Shown in pieces: positions 14,340 to 21,441 of a stretch of 21,462 nucleotides of DNA. The translations under genes and the position numbers were made by a program. The stretch is taken from NCBI GenBank assembly GCA_018713425.1, contig DVOT01000210.1, forward strand, positions 1 to 21,462, in the 5' to 3' direction. Positions within the stretch are counted from its first letter, which is position 1, and the number at the start of each line of letters is the position of its first letter. This DNA is from Alectryocaccomicrobium faecavium. Its GTDB lineage: Bacteria > Bacillota > Clostridia > Christensenellales > Aristaeellaceae. The notes beneath the pieces are model-generated. The model ran no database searches and was not told the origin of the DNA. It worked only from the letters and a program-made list of their open reading frames with translations.

Positions 14340-15965
14340 TTATTGCTCCATACTGTCGGCTTCAGTTCGGTCGGCGGTTTCCGCCAGCGCCAGGCCCTCG
14401 TTGTTTTCCAGCGCCAGGCGGATGCTCCAATCGTTTTCAAACAAGAGCACCGGCCGGCCGGAACGGTCTTCGGCGATGGCCGTGGTGGAAGTGAGGCGCA
14501 GCCGGTCGAGCGGCTTGGGCGTCTGTGTAACCCAGCGCACAAAGCGGAAGGGCAGATTCTCGCGCACGACGTTCACGCCGTATTCGTTCTTGAGGCGGTA
14601 TTCCAGCACGTCCATTTGCAAAACGCCCACCACGCCCGCGATCATCTCTTCGCGGCCGATGTGCGGCCGCTTGAAGGTTTGAATCGCGCCTTCCTGCGAA
14701 AGCTGCGTGATGCCCTTGAGGAATTGCTTGCGCTTCATGCTATCCTCCGGGCTGATGCGGCAGAAATATTCCGGCGCAAACAGGGGAATGCCGCCATAGC
14801 GCACGGGGGAACCCGTGCACAGCGTATCGCCCAGGCGGAAAATGCCCGGATCGAACAGGCCGATGATATCGCCCGGATAGGCCACTTCCACGGCCTCGTG
14901 CTCCTGCGCCATGAACTGCTGCGGCTGGGCGAGCTTGACGCGCTCGCCGCTGGACGAATGCCACACGGTCATGCCCTTTTCGAACACACCGGAGCACACG
15001 CGCATAAAGGCCAGCCGGTCGCGGTGCGCGGGGTTCATATTCGCCTGGATTTTGAAGACGAAGCCCGTGAACTTCTCGTCCTTCGGGTCGATGGGCCCCA
15101 CGTCCGACATGCGCGCGGCGGGCGGGCGCGTGTAGGAAAGAAAACGGTGCAGGAACGGCTCGACGCCGAAATTGTTGCTCGCAGAACCGAAGAACATGGG
15201 CGTCAGCTCGCCGGAGAGGATCTGCTCCAGCGAAAAGGGATCGCCCGCCACGTCGAGCAGCTCGATGTCCTCGCGCAGCTTATCGGCGTAGCTCTTGCCA
15301 ATGCGCTCGTCAAAATCGGGCGCGTCCAGGGAAATCTCCTGCTTTTCAGCCTGGGTGGTGCCGTGGTTGCCGCCCGCGTACAGTTCCACGCTGCGCGTGT
15401 CGCGGTGGTACACGCCCTTGAAATCCCCGTGGATGCCGATGGGCCAGTTCACCGGGCAGGAACGGATGCCCAGCACGTCCTCCAACTCCTGCATCAGCTC
15501 GAAGGGGTCTTTGCCCGCGCGGTCGAGCTTATTGATGAAGGTAAAGATGGGGATGGAGCGCATGCGACAAACCTTGAACAGCTTAATCGTCTGCTCCTCG
15601 ACGCCCTTGGCAAAGTCGATGAGCATCACGGCGCTGTCCGCGGCCACGAGCGTGCGGTAGGTATCCTCCGAAAAATCCTGGTGGCCCGGCGTATCCAAAA
15701 TGTTGATGTGGTAGCCCGCAAATTCAAACTGCATGGCGCTGGAAGTGACGGAAATGCCGCGCTGCTTTTCAATCTCCATCCAGTCGCTGGTCGCGTGCCG
15801 CGCGGCTTTGCGCGCTTTCACAGAACCCGCCTGGCGGATAGCGCCGCCATAGAGCAGGAGCTTCTCCGTGAGCGTGGTTTTGCCCGCGTCCGGGTGCGAA
15901 ATGATGGCGAAAGTGCGCCGCCGGTCGACTTCCCTGGCAAGCTCGGGGTGGGACAAACAAATCAT
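14340..15965 (-). CDS. prfC: Peptide chain release factor 3 (RF3)
   Basis: RF3 is the GTPase that removes RF1 or RF2 from the ribosome after peptide release. The protein has 541 residues from the chosen start, near the usual 530. Motifs: G1 SHPDAGKTT (23-31), G2-like EKQRGISVTSS, G3 DTPGHQDFSEDTYRT (the SEDTYRT tail is distinctive of RF3) and G4 FINKLDRAGKDP. The frame is open 21 codons further to an ATG at 16028, but a TTGACA-N18-TACAAT promoter occupies that stretch, with transcription predicted near 15992, so the ATG at 15965 is preferred despite a weak ribosome binding site (GGATTGGA). It is the first gene of the prfC-typA-recF operon. Confidence 0.95.
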   Translation of the reverse strand: MICLSHPELAREVDRRRTFAIISHPDAGKTTLTEKLLLYGGAIRQAGSVKARKAARHATSDWMEIEKQRGISVTSSAMQFEFAGYHINILDTPGHQDFSEDTYRTLVAADSAVMLIDFAKGVEEQTIKLFKVCRMRSIPIFTFINKLDRAGKDPFELMQELEDVLGIRSCPVNWPIGIHGDFKGVYHRDTRSVELYAGGNHGTTQAEKQEISLDAPDFDERIGKSYADKLREDIELLDVAGDPFSLEQILSGELTPMFFGSASNNFGVEPFLHRFLSYTRPPAARMSDVGPIDPKDEKFTGFVFKIQANMNPAHRDRLAFMRVCSGVFEKGMTVWHSSSGERVKLAQPQQFMAQEHEAVEVAYPGDIIGLFDPGIFRLGDTLCTGSPVRYGGIPLFAPEYFCRISPEDSMKRKQFLKGITQLSQEGAIQTFKRPHIGREEMIAGVVGVLQMDVLEYRLKNEYGVNVVRENLPFRFVRWVTQTPKPLDRLRLTSTTAIAEDRSGRPVLLFENDWSIRLALENNEGLALAETADRTEADSMEQ

Positions 15966-15998
15966 TCCAATCCATAATGAGTTTTTGGCACGCCCTTT

Positions 15999-16028
15999 AT
16001 TGTAAGAGTTTGCGCGGTGCGTTGTCAA
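15999..16028 (-). promoter_or_regulatory. Promoter of the prfC-typA-recF operon
   Basis: Perfect TTGACA at 16023-16028 and TACAAT at 15999-16004, 18 bp apart, on the minus strand. The -35 hexamer contains the tadA stop codon (TGA, 16025-16027). The predicted leader is about 27 nt. Confidence 0.75.
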
Positions 16029-16492
16029 CCACGCGGCGTTAAGCCCCGCGTTAATTCAAAGCTTTTTCGCAAAAGCGCCGCGCATTCCTCGCGCAAAAGT
16101 CCGCCGTCCGAGCGGCAGAAGTGCGGAAAAGCGGGATCTTCGGGAATGCGGTACACGCTGCCTGCGCAGCCGTATTGCGGATCATACGCGCCAAAAACCA
16201 GCCGTCCCACGCGCGCCATCACGATCGCGCCCGCGCACATGGGGCACGGCTCGAGCGTGACGTAAAGCGTGCAGTCCGCAAGCCGCCAATCGCCTATGGC
16301 TCGCGCCGCCTGGCGGATGGCCAGAATTTCCGCATGCCCGGTGGGGTCGCTCCCACGGTCGTTGTGCGCGCGGGCAATGATTTCGCCGCCCCGTGCGATA
16401 ACGCAACCGACGGCGATTTCGCCCGCCTGCAGCGCGGCGGCCGCCTCGCTGAGCGCCGCGCGCATCATCTCCTCGTCAAACCGGGTGAACAT
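16025..16492 (-). CDS. tadA: tRNA-specific adenosine deaminase TadA
   Basis: TadA converts the wobble adenosine of tRNA-Arg(ACG) to inosine, which is needed to read CGC and CGA-type codons. The 155-residue protein shows the zinc deaminase site: HAE (H53, catalytic E55) and PCPMC (C83, C86), followed by the TadA-typical AIVMARVGRLVFGAYDP segment. The start is ATG 16492 with a very G-rich site (GGGGAGGGGG) just upstream; the frame extends further 5' to 16558, but that region holds the promoter. It is monocistronic by appearance: it has its own promoter, and the next operon's promoter begins in its stop codon. It is divergent from the UPF0371 gene across a 164-bp gap. Confidence 0.95.
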   Translation of the reverse strand: MFTRFDEEMMRAALSEAAAALQAGEIAVGCVIARGGEIIARAHNDRGSDPTGHAEILAIRQAARAIGDWRLADCTLYVTLEPCPMCAGAIVMARVGRLVFGAYDPQYGCAGSVYRIPEDPAFPHFCRSDGGLLREECAALLRKSFELTRGLTPRG

Positions 16493-16513
16493 ATTCCCCC
16501 TCCCCTCTCCATG

Positions 16514-16541
16514 AGTATAACCGATTTGCCAAAAATCGCAA
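16514..16541 (-). promoter_or_regulatory. tadA promoter
   Basis: TTGCGA (16536-16541) and TATACT (16514-16519) with a 16-bp spacer on the minus strand. Start of transcription near 16507 would leave a leader of about 15 nt that is almost entirely ribosome binding site. Confidence 0.5.
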
Positions 16542-16575
16542 GCAAAATTTTTTCGCACGGTTTCGCGGGAAGGAC

Positions 16576-16604
16576 TTTACAAATGCAAAAATTTTGTCTA
16601 TCAT
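16576..16604 (+). promoter_or_regulatory. Promoter of the UPF0371/DUF1846 gene
   Basis: TTTACA (16576-16581) and TATCAT (16599-16604) are 17 bp apart. The start of transcription is expected near 16611, with a leader of about 46 nt ending in GGGAGG. Confidence 0.6.
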
Positions 16605-16656
16605 AAATTACGGTGGGTTCTGTGTGAACTGTGTACTGTGGTATGGGAGGATGGAT

Positions 16657-18141
16657 ATGCACACAATTGGTTTTGACAACGCGCTGTACCTAAAATTGCA
16701 AACGCAGCACATCCGGGAGCGCATCGCGCAATTTGGCGGCAAGCTGTACCTGGAATTTGGCGGCAAGCTCTTCGACGATTATCACGCCTCGCGCGTGCTG
16801 CCGGGATTCGAGCCGGACAGCAAGCTCAAAATGCTTCTTCAACTGCGCGAGCAAGCGGAACTGGTGCTGGTGCTCAACGCCAACGACATCGAGCATTCCA
16901 AACGGCGCGGCGATTTGGACATTACATACGACGCGGACGCGCTCCGCTTGATCGACGAGGCGCGCGCGCGCGGCCTGAGCGCCAACAGCGTGGTGATCAC
17001 GCAATATTGCGGCCAGCCGGCGGCAGAGGCGTTCGCGCACAAGTTGGTGCAACTGGGCATTCGCGTATACCGGCATTACCCCATTGAAGGCTATCCCTCC
17101 AACCTTTCCTTGATTGTGAGCCCGGACGGATTCGGCAAAAACGATTTTGTCGAAACGGAAAAGCCCCTGGTCGTGGTGACCGCGCCCGGCCCAGGCAGCG
17201 GCAAAATGGCTGTGTGCCTTTCACAGCTGTATCACGAGCACCAGCGCGGCGTGGCGGCGGGGTACGCCAAGTTTGAAACCTTCCCCGTGTGGAACCTGCC
17301 GCAGCAGCATCCCGTGAACCTGGCCTACGAGGCCGCTACGCTGGATCTGGAGGACAAAAACGTCATCGATCCCTATCATTTGCAGGCGTATAACACCGTG
17401 GCCGTGAATTACAACCGCGATGTCGAAGTTTTCCCGGTGCTAAAGGCGATTTTCGAGGCGATTTACGGCAAATCTCCCTATTGCTCGCCCACGGATATGG
17501 GCGTAAACATGGCGGGCTTTTGTCTTTCCAACGACGAAGTTTGCCAGCAGGCCGCGCGCATGGAGATTGTGCGGCGCTATTACGCCGCGCGCTGCGCGTT
17601 GCGCATGGGCGTGGGCAGCGAAGAAGAAGTGCGCAACGCCGAATTGATCATGAACCAGGCGCATGTCACGCGCGAAGACCGCCGGGTGGTGGCGCCCGCG
17701 CTGGAAGTGGCGGAAGAAACGGGGCAACCCGCCGCCGCCATGGAAATGCCCGACGGTCGCATCGTCACCGGCAAAACCAGCGATTTGCTGGGCGCTTCCG
17801 CGGCGCTGCTGCTCAACGCGCTCAAGGCGCTGGCCGGCATCAAAAAGGAAATCGACCTGATTTCCGCCACCATCATCGAGCCCATTCAGGATCTGAAGGT
17901 CAACCACCTGGGCAACCACAACCCGCGCCTGCACACGGATGAAATCCTCGTGGCGCTGTCCATCTGCGCGGCCACGAATCCCACGGCCGAGCTGGCCATG
18001 CAGGCGCTCCAGGATTTGCGCGGTTGCGAAGTGCATTCCAGCGTGATCCTTTCCAGCGTGGATGAAAACACCTTCCGCAAGTTGGGCATCAATCTCACCT
18101 GCGAACCGCGCTATCAGAGCAAGCAGCTATACCACAAATAG
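16657..18141 (+). CDS. UPF0371/DUF1846 family protein
   Basis: The 494-residue protein belongs, as I recognise it, to the UPF0371 (DUF1846) family, found mainly in Firmicutes and Actinobacteria; the function is not established. Family-typical stretches are IGFDNALYLKLQTQHIRERI at the N-terminus, KLYLEFGGKLFDDYHASRVLPGF, the glycine-rich TAPGPGSGKMA (lysine 183, phosphate-loop-like but not a strict Walker A), DMGVNMAGF and the C-terminal IEPIQDLKVNHLGNHNPRLH. It is soluble, with no signal peptide or membrane helix. Start chosen at the second of two ATGs: GGGAGG lies 6 bp upstream of it but abuts the first. A still earlier in-frame codon at 16594 lies inside the promoter. Monocistronic in appearance. 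Confidence 0.85.
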   Translation: MHTIGFDNALYLKLQTQHIRERIAQFGGKLYLEFGGKLFDDYHASRVLPGFEPDSKLKMLLQLREQAELVLVLNANDIEHSKRRGDLDITYDADALRLIDEARARGLSANSVVITQYCGQPAAEAFAHKLVQLGIRVYRHYPIEGYPSNLSLIVSPDGFGKNDFVETEKPLVVVTAPGPGSGKMAVCLSQLYHEHQRGVAAGYAKFETFPVWNLPQQHPVNLAYEAATLDLEDKNVIDPYHLQAYNTVAVNYNRDVEVFPVLKAIFEAIYGKSPYCSPTDMGVNMAGFCLSNDEVCQQAARMEIVRRYYAARCALRMGVGSEEEVRNAELIMNQAHVTREDRRVVAPALEVAEETGQPAAAMEMPDGRIVTGKTSDLLGASAALLLNALKALAGIKKEIDLISATIIEPIQDLKVNHLGNHNPRLHTDEILVALSICAATNPTAELAMQALQDLRGCEVHSSVILSSVDENTFRKLGINLTCEPRYQSKQLYHK

Positions 18142-18165
18142 GGTAAATAGGTTTTTTGGATTTCC

Positions 18166-18193
18166 TTGCCGCGGGCGCTTGCGCTCGCGGCAA
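18166..18193. repeat. 28-bp near-perfect palindrome overlapping a promoter
   Basis: TTGCCGCGGGCGC (18166-18178), a TT centre and GCGCTCGCGGCAA (18181-18193) are complementary at 12 of 13 positions, with a G-T pair at the remaining one if transcribed. It lies 24 bp after the UPF0371 stop and covers the -35 region of the lipoprotein promoter. It is followed by A residues, so it is not a canonical terminator in either direction. Confidence 0.6.
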
Positions 18194-18207
18194 AAAAATG
18201 ATACAAT
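18179..18207 (+). promoter_or_regulatory. Promoter of the lipoprotein gene
   Basis: TTGCGC (18179-18184) and TACAAT (18202-18207), 17-bp spacer. The -35 hexamer is in the centre and right arm of the 28-bp palindrome, so a protein binding that palindrome, or hairpin formation, could affect it. Confidence 0.5.
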
Positions 18208-18237
18208 AAAAGCACTATGTTCCGGGAAGGGGGTTGC

Positions 18238-18276
18238 ATGGCCGCGCAACGCGCTATGCCATGCGCCGGGTTATGA
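18238..18276 (+). CDS. Possible 12-codon leader ORF coupled to the lipoprotein gene
   Basis: An ATG at 18238 has the only good ribosome binding site in this leader (GGGAAGGGGG, 18224-18233). It encodes MAAQRAMPCAGL and stops at TGA 18274-18276, which overlaps the lipoprotein ATG (18273) as ATGA. This layout suggests translational coupling. The alternative is that the lipoprotein itself starts further upstream in its own frame (TTG 18234 or ATG 18261). Confidence 0.4.
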   Translation: MAAQRAMPCAGL

Positions 18277-18875
18277 AAAAGAAAAGAGTTCTTGCCGCGT
18301 TGGTGCTTGTAGGGCTGCTTTTGCTGCTCACAGGCTGCACCAGCATGCTGGGAGGAGAAACGCAACCGCAGGCGACGATGCCGCCCATGACGGCGGAAAT
18401 GTTCACGGATCTATCCAGCGTGACGGAATGGTACAACGCCGTCACTTTCGAGGATACGCTGGAATCGCTCACCGCGCGTTTCGGCGAGCCGGAAGAAGTG
18501 CAGGATGACAACGGTTCCTATTGGAATTTCCTGGACGAAAACAACCACGGCGTTGCCGTTGTATTTTTCGACGATGGAACGTTGCGCTCCAAAATGGTGT
18601 ATTTCGAGGACATCCGCCAGTTCGCCGATTTGAGCGGCGCTTCCCATATTGAAAACGTTTCCCTGCTGGATTCGGGCATGGAATATGAAGTGGTGACCGC
18701 TGCCTTTGGCGCGGAAGGCATCGAAATTATGCAACTGGCAACCGATAGCGGCAATGGCGCCGGACAGTATCTGATGATTTGGGTCAGTGAAGACGGCGGC
18801 ATCGTGCAGGCGCTGTTTAACGTGACCGATAATAAGCTGGAACAAGTGAGCTACAGCCTGGCTAGCGAAGCGTGA
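18273..18875 (+). CDS. Lipoprotein with two SmpA/BLIP-like repeats
   Basis: A 200-residue exported lipoprotein. MKKKR and a leucine-rich core end in the lipobox LTGC, so Cys22 would be lipidated and the protein anchored outside the membrane. A short Pro/Thr/Met-rich linker follows. The rest reads as two related units, about residues 58-111 and 133-197. Each has a helix-like start followed by FG (FEDTLESLTARFGEPEE; GMEYEVVTAAFGAEG), an aromatic strand (GSYWNFL; GQYLMIWVSEDGG) and a final strand pair ending in a DGTLRSKM or DNKLEQVS motif. This is the pattern of the SmpA/BamE and BLIP fold; assignment is by eye and tentative. Start chosen at the ATG giving a normal signal peptide; it lacks its own binding site and may be coupled to the leader ORF. 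Ligand unknown. Confidence 0.75.
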   Translation: MKKKRVLAALVLVGLLLLLTGCTSMLGGETQPQATMPPMTAEMFTDLSSVTEWYNAVTFEDTLESLTARFGEPEEVQDDNGSYWNFLDENNHGVAVVFFDDGTLRSKMVYFEDIRQFADLSGASHIENVSLLDSGMEYEVVTAAFGAEGIEIMQLATDSGNGAGQYLMIWVSEDGGIVQALFNVTDNKLEQVSYSLASEA

Positions 18876-18901
18876 GCCGTCCCCAGCCCTTTGCCCATTT
18901 C

Positions 18902-18934
18902 ATCCGCCCGCAAGCCTTTTGCGGGCGGATTTTG
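18902..18934 (+). terminator. Rho-independent terminator after the lipoprotein gene
   Basis: ATCCGCCCGCAA (18902-18913) pairs perfectly with TTGCGGGCGGAT (18919-18930) around a 5-nt loop and is followed by TTTG. The 12-bp stem is strong and the T-run short. Confidence 0.85.
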
Positions 18935-19010
18935 TATCCCTATTCGCATGGGAAAATGTGAATTTTCGCGGTAAAAATTTCAAATTGTTCGCGATTTTTT
19001 GCGGCATGCC

Positions 19011-19039
19011 TTTACGTGGGAGAAGTTTCGTGTTATTAT
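19011..19039 (+). promoter_or_regulatory. Promoter of the glycosyltransferase gene
   Basis: TTTACG (19011-19016) and TATTAT (19034-19039) are 17 bp apart, preceded by an AT-rich stretch (18960-19000) that could act as an UP element. Start of transcription near 19046 leaves a 20-nt leader and rules out the in-frame ATG at 19016. Confidence 0.55.
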
Positions 19040-19066
19040 ACAAGCGGTGAGAAGAGGAGGCGTGCG

Positions 19067-21406
19067 GTGAAAATTCTCATACATGCGATGATGTATCCCG
19101 AAGGCCCCAAAGAGCTGCGGGCAAATACTTCTCTGTTTTTGCATGAATACGCGCAAAGATGGGTGCGTTCCGGGCACGATGTGCTGGTGTTCCACCACAA
19201 AATGGCCTATCCCGCCTGGATGGAAAAGGCGGCGCGCGCCTTGGCGCGCGCGGTGCCGCGGCTCACCTTTTTGCGGGAATTCCTCAATGGATACGGCAGC
19301 GATGAAGACGCGCAGTTTGCGCGCGACGGCGTGTGCGTGCTGCGCCGCAATTTGCCGCGTTGGCTCCCCCGCAGTCTGATCAGCGCGCGCGCAAAAAACA
19401 AGCGGGCGCAATGGGTGCGCGCGGAACTGGAAAAGCGCGCGTTCCAGCCCGATCTGGTCATCGCGGATTTCCTCTGCCCCAGCGCGCAAATCGCGCTGGC
19501 CGGCAAAGAGCGCGGCGGCGCGCCGGTCGCGCTGATTTTGCACGATACTTGCATGGGCTATCTCCGCCGGCCTTGGACGCGCGCCCGCGCGGAAGCGTTG
19601 GCGCGAAACGTGGATTTTTTGGTATTCCGCTCGGAAAGCGCAAAACGGGCGTTTGAAAACAGCCATTTCGTGCCCGCACGCGCGGTGCTGATGCCCTCGG
19701 GCGTGCCGGAAGAGTTGGCGGCGCCGCTCGCCGCGCCGCGAGAGCAAGTGCGCAATTATCTGTATGTCGGGCGGTTGATCGCGCGCAAATACCTTCTTGA
19801 AACGGTAGAAGCTTTTGGCCAGGCCAATTGTTCCGGCGCGCAGTTGACCATTGTGGGCGATGGGCCGGAGCGGGACGCCATTGCGCAGGCGATCGCCCGC
19901 CAACCCAACGCGAATTCCATTCACATGCTCGGCCCGCTTGCACATGCGGACGTGTTCCGCGCCATGGAGGCGGCGGACGCGTTTGTGATGATCAGCGAAA
20001 ACGAGACCTTCGGCATGGTCTATGTGGAGGCCATGTCGCGCGGGGCCATTCCCATTGGTTCGCGGGGCGAAGGGATCGACGGCGTGATCCACGATGGACA
20101 AAACGGTTTTCTGCTCCCCGCGGGCGATAAAGACGCGTTGGCGCGCCTGTTTGAGCGCTTGCACGCGATGCCCGCGGAAGAAGTGCGGGCGCTTTCGCAA
20201 AACGCCTGGGAGAGCGTCGAAGCCCTGCGGGCAGACAAATTGGCGGAAAGCGTGCTGGCGTCTTTGCGAGTGCGCGAAACGCCCCGCAGCCTTGTTTTCT
20301 TTACGCGGGGATATCCCACGCCGGGCATGCCTTCGCACCAGGTGTTTGTGGCGCGGCTGGCGCGCGCCATGGCGGATTGCGGCGCAGATGTGCGGGTAAT
20401 CTATCCGGTCGCGCGGCACCGGCGGCGCAAGGAAAAGGCACCGTTCCTGTTTACCGAACGGACGGAGCAGGGCAACCGGGTGGAAGTGTTTTGTCCCTCG
20501 CGTGCGAATCTGCTCTGGTACCCGCTCACGGCGTGGCGCTTTGAGCGCGCGGCCCTGCGGGAAATGCGCAGGCGCGGCCTATGTCCTGACGCAATCTACG
20601 CCCATTTTGCCGTGCCGCCAGGGACGTCGGCGGCACGCGCAGGCAAAAAGCTAGGCATCCCGGCCTTCTTTGCCTATGGCGAAAGCACGCCGAAACTGCT
20701 TAAGCAATATGGCGCGCGCCGCGCGGCGCGGACGCTCCAAAGCGTTTCTGGCGTCGTCGCCGTTTCGACAGACGCGGCCCATACGGTGGAAACCTACGGC
20801 CTTGCCCGGCCGGAACGGGTGCGCGTGTTCCCCAACGGCGTGGACGCAAAGCGGTTCCACCCCATGGATCGCGAAACATGCCGCGCGGCGTGGGGCATCC
20901 CGCAGGGCGCGTTTGTACTGGCCTTTGTGGGCGCGTTCAGTGCGCGCAAGGGCGCGGCGCGCGCCAGCGAAGCCATCGCCCGGGCAGGAAACGCCTTTGG
21001 CATATTCGCAGGCAGCGGCGAAGAGACGCCCACTGGGCCGCACATTCTGTTTGCTGGAGCGGTTGAACCCGCGCGCATGGCGGAATTTCTCAACGCGGCG
21101 GACGCGTTTCTCCTGCCCACGCGCAACGAGGGCTGCTGCAACGCCCTGGTGGAGGCCATGGCGTGCGGTTTGCCGCTGATCACATCCGACCGGGATTTTA
21201 ACCGCGATATCGCGGGCGAAGACAACGCCCTTCTCATTGAGCCGGACGATGTGGACGCCATTGCGCGCGCGATTGGCGCGCTGCGCGACGATCCCGAGCG
21301 CCGGCGGGCGATGGGCGCGCATTCGCTGGAGCGCGCGAAATCGCTCACGCTTTCCGCGCGGGCTGAGGCGATCCTGGCCTTTATAGGCGAGCAAAGCGCG
21401 TCTTAA
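19067..21406 (+). CDS. Two-module GT4 family glycosyltransferase
   Basis: The 779-residue protein is a tandem fusion of two GT-B fold glycosyltransferases of the GT4 kind, which move a sugar from a nucleotide donor to an acceptor. Module 1 spans about residues 1-400, with NYLYVGRL at 230, GDGPERDA and the donor-binding EX7E pair E313/E321 in ENETFGMVYVEAMSRG. Module 2 spans about 405-779, with FFTRGYPTPGMPSHQ, FPNGVDAKRFHP, FVGAFSARKG and E688/E696 in NEGCCNALVEAMACG. Both look catalytically complete. There is no membrane segment, so it probably acts in the cytoplasm on an envelope or exopolysaccharide precursor. Start chosen at GTG 19067 with GAGGAGG 6 bp upstream. It is alone with its promoter; another gene follows closely. 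Donor, acceptor and product are unknown. Confidence 0.9.
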   Translation: MKILIHAMMYPEGPKELRANTSLFLHEYAQRWVRSGHDVLVFHHKMAYPAWMEKAARALARAVPRLTFLREFLNGYGSDEDAQFARDGVCVLRRNLPRWLPRSLISARAKNKRAQWVRAELEKRAFQPDLVIADFLCPSAQIALAGKERGGAPVALILHDTCMGYLRRPWTRARAEALARNVDFLVFRSESAKRAFENSHFVPARAVLMPSGVPEELAAPLAAPREQVRNYLYVGRLIARKYLLETVEAFGQANCSGAQLTIVGDGPERDAIAQAIARQPNANSIHMLGPLAHADVFRAMEAADAFVMISENETFGMVYVEAMSRGAIPIGSRGEGIDGVIHDGQNGFLLPAGDKDALARLFERLHAMPAEEVRALSQNAWESVEALRADKLAESVLASLRVRETPRSLVFFTRGYPTPGMPSHQVFVARLARAMADCGADVRVIYPVARHRRRKEKAPFLFTERTEQGNRVEVFCPSRANLLWYPLTAWRFERAALREMRRRGLCPDAIYAHFAVPPGTSAARAGKKLGIPAFFAYGESTPKLLKQYGARRAARTLQSVSGVVAVSTDAAHTVETYGLARPERVRVFPNGVDAKRFHPMDRETCRAAWGIPQGAFVLAFVGAFSARKGAARASEAIARAGNAFGIFAGSGEETPTGPHILFAGAVEPARMAEFLNAADAFLLPTRNEGCCNALVEAMACGLPLITSDRDFNRDIAGEDNALLIEPDDVDAIARAIGALRDDPERRRAMGAHSLERAKSLTLSARAEAILAFIGEQSAS

Positions 21407-21441
21407 AACGTTATCCTGCGCCAACCCATTGCGGCGCATGA

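Noticed and set aside
11447..15977. Long plus-strand frames antisense to recF, typA and prfC
   Set aside because: All lie opposite genes with complete functional motifs and show no binding sites or domains.
15966..16028. N-terminal extension of RF3 to an ATG at 16028
   Set aside because: The stretch contains the operon promoter, and RF3 homologues start close to the G1 motif.
16594..16656. N-terminal extension of the UPF0371 protein
   Set aside because: The upstream start lies inside the -35/-10 region and the well-spaced ribosome binding site points to 16657.
18166..18193. Terminator of the UPF0371 gene
   Set aside because: The hairpin is followed by A residues on the plus strand and has no T-run downstream on the minus strand.
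18980..20419. A 479-codon minus-strand frame antisense to the glycosyltransferase
   Set aside because: Shadow of a GT4 gene with clear EX7E motifs on the plus strand.
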